A DNA stretch of 64,000 nt from NCBI GenBank assembly GCA_002433235.1, contig DJHS01000133.1, positions 1-64,000 of the forward strand, in the 5' to 3' direction. The notes beneath the pieces were generated by a model, which saw only the letters and a list, made by a program, of their open reading frames with translations, had not been told where the DNA came from and searched no databases. Shown here one piece after another: positions 6,495 through 15,129 of the stretch (the first letter of the stretch is position 1; every line of letters begins with the position of its first letter). The stretch is from UBA6614 sp002433235 (GTDB taxonomy: Bacteria; Verrucomicrobiota; Verrucomicrobiia; Limisphaerales; UBA1100). The position numbers were made by a program, and so were the translations under genes.

Positions 6495-8339
6495 ATGAAA
6501 CGCTTGGGCCTCCAACTGATTGCTGCGGCGACCTTCTCGGTGGGCGCAGAGTTGCCCAAGACTGTGAGGGATGTTCACGACCAACCGCACCCGCTCAAGG
6601 CGGACAAGGCACTGGTGCTGGCTTGGACAAGCGCGGGCTGCCCCATGTCGAAGCTGTACCGGCCACGACTGAACCGGCTTGCCCGGGAGTTTGCGCCGCG
6701 CGGTGTGCGCGTATTGCTCATCAGTTCCAGCTCTCAGGATACCCTCGCCGACCTGCGCGCCCTGGCCAAGCCGCTGCAAACGCCGATCATCCAAGACGTT
6801 GACGGACGGCTGGCCCGCACCCTAAAGGTCGGCCGCACTACCGAAGCCATCCTGCTCGACGCCCAAGGCCAGGTAAAATACCGCGGCGCAGTGGATGACC
6901 AATACGGTTTTCGTGAAACCGCTCCCGGTGACGTGGGTGCCTTCCGGCGACAGGAACCGCGCCGGCATCACTTGCGCGAAGCACTGTTGGCCGTGCTGGA
7001 CGACAAGCCCATTGTCGTCAAGGAGACGCGGCCCTTTGGCTGTGCCCTGCACCTGCCCGAGCCCGGTCAACCTGCCCCCCCCGCAAAGATCACCTTTCAT
7101 CGGCACATCGAGCCGCTGCTCCAGCAAAACTGCCAGGAATGCCATCATCGCGGCGGTGGCGGCCCCTTTGCGCTGGAGACCTACAAGCAGACCAAGGGCT
7201 GGGCCAAGATGATTGGCGAAGTCGTGGCGGAAAAGCGCATGCCCCCGTGGAATGCCGATCCCAAGGTCGGGCATTTTCGCAACGCGCGTGGCCTGACGGA
7301 AGCCGAGATTCGCCGCATCACTGAGTGGGTGAAATCCGGCGCGCCCCAAGGCGATCCCGCACAAGCACCACCACGCCTCTCATGGGACACCGGCCTGGGC
7401 ATTGGTCCGCCCGACAAGGTGATCACGCTGCCTCCCTTTGACGTCCCCGCCGAGGGGCGCGTGCCCTATCGTTACGTGCCCGTGAAGCTGAACCTGAAGG
7501 AGAACCAATGGGTGCGTGCAGCCGAATTCGTATCCGACACTCCGGAAGTGCTGCACCATACACTTGCGTTTTTAAAACAGCCGCGCTGGCGCAAGCCCAA
7601 CCCGGATGCCCCCTGGACACCGCGCTTCAATCCCCTCTCCGTGCTCCAAGGCGCACGACCGGGCGAACGCGGTTTCTGGATTCGCCGCAACCAGCAACAT
7701 CTCCGCGACTTCCTCGTTGGCCAGGGCGGTGGATTGAACGGCTACTTTCTCTCCGGCATTGTGGGTGATCGCCCCATGGTCCTGCCGGAAGGCCGCGCCA
7801 AATTTCTGCCTTTTGACGCCTCCATTATCTTTCAACTCCATTATCAACCCAACGGCCGAGCCGCGCGTTCCACCTCCCGCCTGCGCCTCTGGTTCACCAA
7901 GGAACGGCCACGGGAAATCATCGACACCCGGGCCGCCGCCACGGTCGTCTTCAGGATCCCCCCCCACGCCAAGGCGCACGAAGTCCGCGCCAGCCACCGG
8001 TTCCAGCGCGACACCCTTCTCCTTTCCCTGCAGCCGCACATGCATTACCGAGGCGGCACCTTCCGATTCGTTGCCGAGTTACCTGACGGTCGACGCGAAC
8101 CCCTGCTCCATGTCCCCCGCTTTGATTTCGACTGGCAACACCGGTACGAGCTGGCCCAACCCCGCTGGTTCCCCGCCGGCACCCGCCTCCACGCCATCGG
8201 TACCTACGACAACAGCGCCGGCAATCCAGACAATCCAGACCCCACCCAGACTGTCTGGTTCGGCCTTCAGTCCGAGGAGGAAATGTTTATCGGCTTCTTC
8301 GAGGCCATCTGGAACGCCCCGAAGCCCCGTGAAAAATAG
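6495..8339 (+). CDS. Exported fusion: redoxin + CxxCH motif + copper type II monooxygenase-like domain
   Basis: This encodes 614 residues with a signal peptide (1-18). Residues about 20-175 are a thioredoxin-fold redoxin-like domain (LVLAWTSAGCPMSKLYRPRL, RTTEAILLDAQGQVKYRGAVDDQYG) with only one Cys at the usual active site. Residues 200-290 carry CQECHH (Cys213, Cys216, His217), a haem c motif in a cytochrome-like domain (KRMPPWNADP, ITEWVKSGAP). The C-terminal half has LHHTLAFL, LQPHMHYRGG and EEMFIGF, which fit the His and Met copper ligands of PHM-type ascorbate-dependent monooxygenases. Such fusions are common in this phylum and uncharacterised. Periplasmic redox enzyme is the best guess; substrate unknown. 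Confidence 0.82.
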   Translation: MKRLGLQLIAAATFSVGAELPKTVRDVHDQPHPLKADKALVLAWTSAGCPMSKLYRPRLNRLAREFAPRGVRVLLISSSSQDTLADLRALAKPLQTPIIQDVDGRLARTLKVGRTTEAILLDAQGQVKYRGAVDDQYGFRETAPGDVGAFRRQEPRRHHLREALLAVLDDKPIVVKETRPFGCALHLPEPGQPAPPAKITFHRHIEPLLQQNCQECHHRGGGGPFALETYKQTKGWAKMIGEVVAEKRMPPWNADPKVGHFRNARGLTEAEIRRITEWVKSGAPQGDPAQAPPRLSWDTGLGIGPPDKVITLPPFDVPAEGRVPYRYVPVKLNLKENQWVRAAEFVSDTPEVLHHTLAFLKQPRWRKPNPDAPWTPRFNPLSVLQGARPGERGFWIRRNQQHLRDFLVGQGGGLNGYFLSGIVGDRPMVLPEGRAKFLPFDASIIFQLHYQPNGRAARSTSRLRLWFTKERPREIIDTRAAATVVFRIPPHAKAHEVRASHRFQRDTLLLSLQPHMHYRGGTFRFVAELPDGRREPLLHVPRFDFDWQHRYELAQPRWFPAGTRLHAIGTYDNSAGNPDNPDPTQTVWFGLQSEEEMFIGFFEAIWNAPKPREK

Positions 8340-8378
8340 CGCATTGCCATCGCGCCCTCGCCCTCTACACTGCCCCAC

Positions 8379-8855
8379 ATGAAGGTCGTTATTCTCGCAT
8401 TGGCAACCTCCCTTTCCGTGTTCGCTTGGGATGAACAAAAAAAATCCGCGCCCCTAACAAAGCCCGCCCTGAAACGGAACGCCCTCCCATCCGCCCCCAC
8501 TTGGCTGACCTCCCCGGACAACTGCACCGTCCGGCTCGAGTTCACAATTCAGGACGGCAACAACAAGGACACTTTTCTGATCCTGTGCAACGGCAACGAA
8601 TACACCATTGCCCGCACCCACATCAGCCCCAACAACGAGCACAACTTCCAGATCAACGGCTCCGTCCAATCCACCACCAACGCCAACAAGGTGAAGGTCC
8701 AATATTCCGCCATCCTCTCTCAAGAAAACATCGACGAGGGAATCAAGGGTGAGTTTACCCTCAAGGGCAACGCCGCCCTCACCAGCGGAAAGCCTACCCT
8801 CCTCGGCCACCTCGGCGGCCAAACCCTTTCCCTCACCGCAACCATCATCGAGTAA
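8379..8855 (+). CDS. Secreted protein of unknown function
   Basis: This encodes 158 residues with a signal peptide (MKVVILALATSLSVFAW). The mature part starts with a Lys/Pro-rich segment and continues with alternating strand-like stretches (CTVRLEFTIQDGNNKD, KVKVQYSAILSQENID, GGQTLSLTATII), suggesting a small beta-sandwich. No domain is recognised. It lies 39 bases after the redoxin fusion and 26 before the Sel1 gene, so the three may form an operon. An antisense frame of similar size (8454-8858) exists but lacks a signal peptide. Confidence 0.65.
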   Translation: MKVVILALATSLSVFAWDEQKKSAPLTKPALKRNALPSAPTWLTSPDNCTVRLEFTIQDGNNKDTFLILCNGNEYTIARTHISPNNEHNFQINGSVQSTTNANKVKVQYSAILSQENIDEGIKGEFTLKGNAALTSGKPTLLGHLGGQTLSLTATIIE

Positions 8856-8881
8856 CATTTAAAACTCAAGCCGAACCAACC

Positions 8882-9466
8882 ATGAAACATTTTACCGCCA
8901 TCCTTGCCATGATCCTGGTCGCAAGCGCGCAGGATAAACCCGTCAACCCCGCCGTCCTCAAGGCCAAGCAGGAATTCGAAGCCAAGAAAGCCGAGGCCGC
9001 CAAGGGCGACCCCGCCGCCGTTTACGAACTGGGCGACCTCCATTATTTCGGCAAGGGCACACCCCGCAACTATGCCGAGGCCCTGAAGGCCTACACCCAG
9101 GCCGCCGAGGCTGGTTATGTCCTGGCCGAGGCCAACTTGGGCTACCTCTACGAGCGCGGCCAGGGCGCCACCAAAGATTACAAAAAAGCAATGGAATGGT
9201 ACACCAAGGCCGCCAACAAGGGGCACGCGGAGGCACAGGTCAACCTGGGCGAGATGTATTATAGCGGCAAAGGACTGCCCAAGCGTGACTTTGCCACCGC
9301 TTGGAAATGGTATGCCATCGCCGCCGAGCTGGGACACAAGGATGCCAAGCTGTTCGCCCCGCGGGCCGCCGCCCTTCTAAGGGAACCCCAAGTCACGGCC
9401 GAGCAGAAGGCCGGGGCAGAAGCCGCGGTCAAGGCTTGGATGGACGAATATAAAAAGAAACAATAA
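8882..9466 (+). CDS. Secreted Sel1-repeat protein
   Basis: This encodes 194 residues with a short signal peptide (MKHFTAILAMILVASAQD). It has consecutive Sel1-type TPR-like repeats: AAVYELGDLHYFGKGTPRNY, AEANLGYLYERGQGATKDY and AEAQVNLGEMYYSGKGLPKR, then a fourth degenerate unit (TAWKWYAIAAELGHKDA). Sel1 repeats form helical solenoids that bind partner proteins. The partner and role are unknown. The downstream region has no coding gene until the structured-RNA candidate. Confidence 0.85.
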   Translation: MKHFTAILAMILVASAQDKPVNPAVLKAKQEFEAKKAEAAKGDPAAVYELGDLHYFGKGTPRNYAEALKAYTQAAEAGYVLAEANLGYLYERGQGATKDYKKAMEWYTKAANKGHAEAQVNLGEMYYSGKGLPKRDFATAWKWYAIAAELGHKDAKLFAPRAAALLREPQVTAEQKAGAEAAVKAWMDEYKKKQ

Positions 9467-9538
9467 TGACTTCGGATCACGGGCGGAGGTTTATGCACGC
9501 CTGTGAATAACTAGTGAACATCAAAAAATAACTCCACC

Positions 9539-9566
9539 TTGGGCCTGTGCGTTTTCATGCTATCTT
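9539..9566 (+). promoter_or_regulatory. Possible promoter of structured-RNA candidate B
   Basis: TTGGGC (9539-9544) and TATCTT (9561-9566) are spaced by 16 bases and would place transcription start close to the conserved core at 9573. The match to sigma70 consensus is moderate and the corresponding part of copy A (897-957) has no good match, so this is tentative. Confidence 0.25.
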
Positions 9567-9572
9567 CATCTG

Positions 9573-10001
9573 GTTGAGCGAATCTTCGGAGGAACTTAAC
9601 ACCGGTCGAGAGGCCACCGGGCAGACAACCTTTCGGGGTTGCGAGCCCAACCGAGGACAGCCCTCCGGGGCCGTTTGAGGTCGGTCTTTCATCAGCCCAG
9701 AGGCGGCGGATCTTCGGAGACAAAGTCTCGGCCCGGGCGAACCCCTCGGGGTTCATCCTGTGGATTCCATCCTTCGGGAAGGAGTTTTTGGGACTTGTTC
9801 GGGCGGGTTGAGTGGCCAATTTGCCTCCACCAAAGGCAGCCCTTTGAGGGATGGCGGATGGAACGGCTTGCTGTACCAACCGCGGCCCATGAAGGTTTCC
9901 TTGGCGGGACGCAGACCGGGGCGACCCGGCCAGCGACCTTAAAGGACTTGGTAGACCGCCCGACGAGGGGACTTCGGTTCCGGAATCGGGCGGTTTTTTT
10001 T
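9573..10001 (+). ncRNA. Structured-RNA candidate, copy B (complete)
   Basis: About 430 bases without a plausible gene (frames on both strands are low-complexity and have no family). The interval begins with the core shared with 957-1007, has many short hairpins closed by TCG-rich loops (AACC-TTTCG-GGTT, CCCTCCGGGG, GAACCCCTCGGGGTTC, ATCCTTCGGGAT), contains the shared 14-mer CTCCACCAAAGGCA (9825-9838), and ends in a strong intrinsic terminator. It matches none of RNase P, tmRNA, SRP or 6S consensus elements that I know. An abundant independent transcript is likely; function unknown. Confidence 0.55.
9956..10001 (+). terminator. Rho-independent terminator of structured-RNA candidate B
   Basis: CCGCCCGA (9956-9963) pairs perfectly with TCGGGCGG (9986-9993) and is followed by eight T. 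An inner hairpin GGGAC-TTCG-GTTCC closes the loop. The orientation is plus. Confidence 0.85.
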
Positions 10002-10117
10002 GGGGCGCAAATTTTTTGCGCAATAAAAGCCCGATAAACTTGTTTCTTCTACTCGGTTCTGCTTCCTATGAATCCAGCTTGGATTTGGCCACCAGACGGC
10101 CACCAGACCCGTGGTAC

Positions 10118-11038
10118 TCACACGTCACACAACTCCACCGCGTTGATCAACCCCTTCATCGGGTCTCCGGTGGGAATGAATTCCTGGCCCACGAAGCCCT
10201 TGTATTTGATGTCCAGCAGCTTGCGCATGATGGGCGGGTAATTGATTTCCTGCGTGTCGTCCAGTTCCTTGCGGCCGGGATTGCCGGCGGTGTGGATGTG
10301 GCCGATGATGTCCTTGTTTTCCTCGAGGCGCCGGATCACGTCGCCGTCCATTATTTGCACGTGATAAATGTCGAAGAGCATCTTCATGTTGGGCGAGCCC
10401 ACGCGCCGGATGATGTCGGCCACGTAATCCACCTTGTCCCCCTGGTAGCCGGGATGACCCTTCATCGGGTGCGTGTCGTCGCGCGTGTTCAGGTGCTCAA
10501 GGCAGATGTTCACGCCCTTCTTTTCTGCGTGGCCAATGATTTTCTTGAAGCCTTCGACGCAATTCTTTGCGCCCTCCTCAAGGGAAATCTCGCCGCTCTT
10601 CGGGTCCTCCGCCTTGCGCCATTTGTAACCGTTAAAGGCAATCACGCTCTTCACGCCGTGCTTGGCGCAGGCATCAATTGTCTCTTTCGTGGCCTTGATC
10701 ACCATGGCGTGATAATCGCGATTGTTCATGCCGCGCATAAACGGCGCGCCCTCGACGCCGTTGGGGGCGATGGCGCAGGTCAGCCCGTGCTTTTTGAGCA
10801 ATGGCCAATGTTCCGGCCCAATGATCTCCACGCTTTTGCAGCCCAGATCTTTGGCGGCCTTGGCGGTGTCTTCCACCTCCCAACCACGCTCGCCCCAGCA
10901 CCAGTGTACGACGGACTGGTTAATGCGGCCCTTCTTGACACCGCGTTTTTTGGCGGCCTCGCCAGTGAATGCTGCGGTGACCGCCGCGCCACCGGCCAGT
11001 TTGATGAGATTACGTCGGGAAAAGGATTGGTCTTTCAT
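10118..11038 (-). CDS. Tat-exported TIM-barrel sugar isomerase (hydroxypyruvate isomerase-like)
   Basis: This encodes 306 residues from the ATG at 11038. FSRRNLIKLAGGAAVTAAF is a twin-arginine signal. The barrel follows the AP-endonuclease 2/hydroxypyruvate isomerase pattern: SVVHWCWGERGWEVEDTAK at strand 1, CKSVEIIGPEHWPLLKKHG, then VNICLEHLNTRDD (catalytic-type Glu), MKMLFDIYHVQIMDGD (Asp-His pair) and FVGQEFIPTGD (second Glu). The family interconverts hydroxypyruvate/tartronate semialdehyde or small sugars; the substrate of this exported form is unknown. The start was chosen to give a proper Tat signal rather than a longer upstream frame. It is divergent from the isochorismatase-type gene. 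Confidence 0.85.
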   Translation of the reverse strand: MKDQSFSRRNLIKLAGGAAVTAAFTGEAAKKRGVKKGRINQSVVHWCWGERGWEVEDTAKAAKDLGCKSVEIIGPEHWPLLKKHGLTCAIAPNGVEGAPFMRGMNNRDYHAMVIKATKETIDACAKHGVKSVIAFNGYKWRKAEDPKSGEISLEEGAKNCVEGFKKIIGHAEKKGVNICLEHLNTRDDTHPMKGHPGYQGDKVDYVADIIRRVGSPNMKMLFDIYHVQIMDGDVIRRLEENKDIIGHIHTAGNPGRKELDDTQEINYPPIMRKLLDIKYKGFVGQEFIPTGDPMKGLINAVELCDV

Positions 11039-11138
11039 GGGAATTAGTTCGGGGGGATTCAATCGGCAAACACGCGGGGTGACCAGCAGAAAACGCTTTT
11101 TGACTTTCGCCGCCGTAGGCAACCCGTAAGCTGGGCCC

Positions 11139-11822
11139 ATGCCTGACCACGACGCCATTATGGAGGCGAAGCTCCGGGTGATTGATGACACCCACCGTTA
11201 TGTGCCCGATCGTTCTGCGCTATTGATCATTGATATGCAGCACGGGTTTGTGGATGAAGGGGCATCGCTCGAGGTAGCGGCGGCGCGGGATCTGATTCCG
11301 AACATGGTTCAGCTCATCGGCGCTTTTCGTGCGGCGAATGCACCGGTGGTTTACACTGAGTTTGTGTACGCCGACAACGTGCCGTGCCTGCGCGGTGATC
11401 CTTTCGGCATTGAACATCTTGAGGCAGATGGCGCGCCGGGTTTTGGCAGCCAATCCAGCAACTGCCTGATCGGCCATAATGCGGGCACCGGTGTGGAATC
11501 AGCCGATACCATTCCGGCGCTGCAGCCGCGCCCCGAAGAGTTGATCATCCGCGGTCATACTTACGACAAGTTTTACGGCACACCGCTGGATCTCGCTTTG
11601 CGCAGTCAGGACATTTCGCACCTTTTCCTAACCGGCATCACCACCGATGTTTGCGTCAACTCCACACTCATCGCCGCCACCCAACGCAATTATCGTGTCA
11701 CCGCCATCACTGATGCCTGCGCCTCGCCTTGGCCCGAATTGCATGAAGCCTGCTTCAAAATTTGGCAGCCCAAATTCGCCCGCCTGAAAGCAACGGCGGA
11801 TGTCCTTAACGAAATCTCATAA
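11139..11822 (+). CDS. Isochorismatase-family cysteine hydrolase
   Basis: This encodes 227 residues in the cytoplasm. The expected catalytic triad is visible: Asp in LLIIDMQHGF (about residue 30), Lys in GHTYDKFYGTPLD (about 143) and Cys in TGITTDVCVNSTL (about 172). The family includes nicotinamidases, N-carbamoylsarcosine amidases and isochorismatases; nothing here fixes the substrate, though the TDVCVNST form is the amidohydrolase type. It lies 6 bases before the esterase gene, so these two are likely cotranscribed. A start at ATG 11139 was used; MEAKLR (11160) is possible. Confidence 0.85.
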   Translation: MPDHDAIMEAKLRVIDDTHRYVPDRSALLIIDMQHGFVDEGASLEVAAARDLIPNMVQLIGAFRAANAPVVYTEFVYADNVPCLRGDPFGIEHLEADGAPGFGSQSSNCLIGHNAGTGVESADTIPALQPRPEELIIRGHTYDKFYGTPLDLALRSQDISHLFLTGITTDVCVNSTLIAATQRNYRVTAITDACASPWPELHEACFKIWQPKFARLKATADVLNEIS

Positions 11823-11827
11823 CCATC

Positions 11828-13822
11828 ATGAAACATATTCTCATTCCCCTGTGCGCAATATTTGGCGCCTTCACCGTCACGGCCGAAGCGCCGCGTGTTT
11901 TTCCTCAGGGCCAGCTGCCTGATGATATCCGCCTGAAGCCGCTCAAGGATTTGAACGGGCATTTTCCGTTTGCGGTGCCCAAGACGCTGGAGGCGTGGAA
12001 GGCGCGCAAGGCGGAGCTGCAATTGCGTGTGGCGGTGGCCAATGGTCTGTACCCGATGCCCGCCAAAACGCCGCTCAATGCGGTGATTCACGGCAAGGTG
12101 CATCGGGAGGGTTTCTCAGCGGAGAAGGTGTATTTCGAAAGTCTCCCGGGTTTTTATGTGACGGGCATCCTATTCCGGCCGACGGCCAAGATCGAAGGCA
12201 AATGGCCGGCGGTGTTGTGCCCGCACGGTCATGGCGGCCGCCTGCAGATGCACAGTGAATCGGCGATCCTGAATGAGATTAAGATTGGTGCGGAGAAGCA
12301 CAAGGAATCCGGCCGCATGCCCAAGGTCGCCCGCGCCGCCACGCTCGCTCGCCTCGGCAATGTGGTGCTGCTTTTTGACATGATTGGTTACGCGGACAGC
12401 ACGCAGCTTTCGTACGAGCTGGCCCATCGTTTCCGCACGCAGCGACCGGCGATGGAGGGCAAAAAGAACTGGGGCCTGTACAGTGCCCAAGCGGAGTTGC
12501 GGCTGCAGTCCATCATGGGCCTGCAAACTTGGAACGGCATTCGGGCACTGGATTTTCTGGCGAGCCTGCCGGATGTGGATCCCAAACGCATGGCCGTCAC
12601 CGGCGGCAGTGGCGGCGGCACGCAGACCATTTTGTTGGGCGCATTGGATGATCGCCCGATCGCCTCATTCCCGAATGGCATGGTGAGCACTTCGATGCAG
12701 GGCGGTTGCACCTGTGAAAGCTGCTGCCTGTTACGAGTGGGCACGGGTAATGTGGAATTAGCAGCCTTGTTTGCCCCGCGCCCGCAAGGGATGACTGCCG
12801 CAAACGATTGGACCAAGGCAATGATGAGTGACGGTTACCCGGAACTGCAAAAGCTCTACGCTCTCTACGGCAAAAAGGAGAATGTCTTTTGTGCCGACCT
12901 CACGCATTTTCGCCACAACTACAATTATGTGTCGCGCGCACGCATGTATCACTGGTTCAACCGCCACGTGAAGTGGGGGCTCAAGGAGCCCATCGTGGAG
13001 GCGGATTTCAAGCTGTTGTCCAAGGAGGAACATGCGGTGTGGAATGAGAAACATCCCGAACCTTCTGGCGGCGAGGCCTTTGAACGAAAATTGACGAAAT
13101 GGGTGGCCGAGCGTGACACCAAGCTGGTCGAAAAAATGACGGTGGCAGAATTGCGAAAGGCGTGGGGCGCATTGATCGGGCGCACAACGCCGGACTACAA
13201 GGATGTGGCCCGTGAGAAAGTAACCAAGGTCAAGCGGGATGGTTATCTGGAATTCACCGACATCCTCCGCCTCAAGGCCCAGGGCGAATCGCTGCCGGTT
13301 GTTTCGCTGTATCCCGCCAAGGATTGGAACGGCAAGGCGGTGTTGATCCTGTCGGATAATGGCAAAGTGGGTCTTTTTGCCGGAGACGGAAAACCAACAG
13401 CCGCCGTGCGCGCGCATTTGGCGGCAGGCACTTCAGTAGTGGGCGTGGATCTCTTTCAGCAGGGCGAATTTCTCAAGGACGGCAAGCCCCTGGCGCAATC
13501 GCGGGTGGTGCGCAATCCTCGGCAGTTTGCCGGTTATAGTTTCGCCTACAATCACACCCTCTTCGCGCGGCGCGTGCATGACGTGCTGACCGTGCTGGCG
13601 TGGGTGCGCGGTTTTGAAAGTGAAAAGCCCGAGCACATTCGCGTAGAAGCCGCCGGCAACATTGCGCCGGTGGCCGTGGCTGCCTTGGCCGTGGACGGCA
13701 AAGGCGTGAATGAAGCGGCCGTGAATGCCGGGACTTTTTCCTTCGCCGACTTGAAATCGTATCGCGATCCAAACTTCCTGCCCGGGGCAGTGAAGTACGG
13801 TGACCTCAAATCCCTGCGCCGC
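11828..13822 (+). CDS. Secreted acetylxylan-esterase-like alpha/beta hydrolase (3' end in gap)
   Basis: This encodes 665 residues up to the gap at 13823. A signal peptide (MKHILIPLCAIFGAFTVTAE) is followed by the dienelactone-hydrolase/acetylxylan-esterase domain: GILFRPTAKIEGKWPAVLC, PHGHGG, LLFDMIGYADS, and the nucleophile elbow AVTGGSGGGTQT (Ser near residue 261). A His in CADLTHFRHNYN (about 358-366) fits the general base. The C-terminal third is a second, less conserved hydrolase-like part. Secreted members of this group deacetylate polysaccharides; here this is by resemblance only. The stop codon is in the N run. Confidence 0.85.
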
Positions 13823-14214
13823 NNNNNNNNNNNNNNNNNNNNNNNNNNNNNNNNNNNNNNNNNNNNNNNNNNNNNNNNNNNNNNNNNNNNNNNNNNNNNN
13901 NNNNNNNNNNNNNNNNNNNNNNNNNNNNNNNNNNNNNNNNNNNNNNNNNNNNNNNNNNNNNNNNNNNNNNNNNNNNNNNNNNNNNNNNNNNNNNNNNNNN
14001 NNNNNNNNNNNNNNNNNNNNNNNNNNNNNNNNNNNNNNNNNNNNNNNNNNNNNNNNNNNNNNNNNNNNNNNNNNNNNNNNNNNNNNNNNNNNNNNNNNNN
14101 NNNNNNNNNNNNNNNNNNNNNNNNNNNNNNNNNNNNNNNNNNNNNNNNNNNNNNNNNNNNNNNNNNNNNNNNNNNNNNNNNNNNNNNNNNNNNNNNNNNN
14201 NNNNNNNNNNNNNN
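13823..14214. other. Assembly gap (392 N)
   Basis: Run of N. It hides the end of the esterase gene and the start of the FAH-family gene. Confidence 0.99.
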
Positions 14215-15129
14215 GAACAAGAAGGTAATCCAGAAACGGGTTTCTACCGTGAGGACTCGGTCATTCCGCTCAAGGCAGCTGCTGAAGCCGCGGGCGATTC
14301 GCTTGAAGCTACCGACGATTTGTTAACCTGTTTACCGCATGGTGCCGATCGGGAGGCGGCTTTGCGTGTTGCGGCTTGGTTGGAAGGGAATCCGGATGCA
14401 GCCGCGTCATTGGCCGTGACCGGCGCGAAAATTCTTACGCCCGTGCCCCGGCCAAATAAGCTGTTGTTGCTGGCGGGCAATTACGCCAAGCACATTGAGG
14501 AAGGCGGCGAGATTGCGGTGGAACGGGCGCAGACGTATCCGTACGTGTTCATGAAACCGGCCTCCACCACGCTGAATCGGCACGGCGGCGAGATTCCCAT
14601 TCCGGCGGTGTCCCCGGACAACATCGATTGGGAATGCGAACTGGGCGTGGTGATCGGCAAGAAAGCCAAAGGCTTGAGCGAAGCGGAGGCATTGGATTAC
14701 GTGGCAGGATACACCGTGGTGAACGACATTTCCGACCGTGGCTTTCGGCCTAATCCCAATCGTGCAGAACGTGATCGCGACAAATTCTTCGATTGGCAAC
14801 ACGGCAAATGGCATGACGGCAGTTGTCCGGTTGGCCCGTGTGTGGCTTGTCCGGAAAGTATTCCAGATCCACAGGTGCTGCCGCTCAAGCTCACCGTAAA
14901 TGGAGTTGCGCATCAGGACGCCAGCACGGCCATGCAGATTTTTCCCGTGGCGGCGGTGATCGAATTCATCTCCTCCTTCGTGACGCTGGAACCCGGCGAC
15001 ATCATCTCCACCGGCACCGCCGCCGGCGTCGGACATGCCAAAGGGGTCCACCTTAAATCTGGGGATACAGTCGAGGCCAGCATCGAGGGGATCGGAGTGT
15101 TGCAGAACACCATGGTGTCCGGCGATTAA
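14215..15129 (+). CDS. Fumarylacetoacetate-hydrolase family protein (5' end in gap)
   Basis: The open frame runs from the gap edge to 15129 and shows the N-terminal FAH family pattern (GFYREDSVIPL) before any ATG, so the real start is inside the N run and the TTG at 14320 is not the start. Further signatures are LLLLAGNYAKHIEE, IDWECELGVVIGKKAKG (acidic metal ligands), YTVVNDISDRGF, and the closing FVTLEPGDIISTGTAAGVGHAK. The family cleaves or decarboxylates C-C bonds of small dioxo acids with a divalent metal. It overlaps the convergent zinc dehydrogenase by 4 bases. Confidence 0.88.
   Translation, partial: EQEGNPETGFYREDSVIPLKAAAEAAGDSLEATDDLLTCLPHGADREAALRVAAWLEGNPDAAASLAVTGAKILTPVPRPNKLLLLAGNYAKHIEEGGEIAVERAQTYPYVFMKPASTTLNRHGGEIPIPAVSPDNIDWECELGVVIGKKAKGLSEAEALDYVAGYTVVNDISDRGFRPNPNRAERDRDKFFDWQHGKWHDGSCPVGPCVACPESIPDPQVLPLKLTVNGVAHQDASTAMQIFPVAAVIEFISSFVTLEPGDIISTGTAAGVGHAKGVHLKSGDTVEASIEGIGVLQNTMVSGD

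Noticed and set aside
9511..10023. 170-codon minus-strand ORF and 132-codon plus-strand ORF in the RNA candidate
   Set aside because: Pro/Ser/Arg/Gly-rich without domains; conservation with copy A is at the nucleotide level and not in any frame.
14320..14322. TTG as the start of the FAH-family gene
   Set aside because: In-frame family sequence (GFYREDSVIPL) lies upstream up to the gap, so the true start is in the N run.
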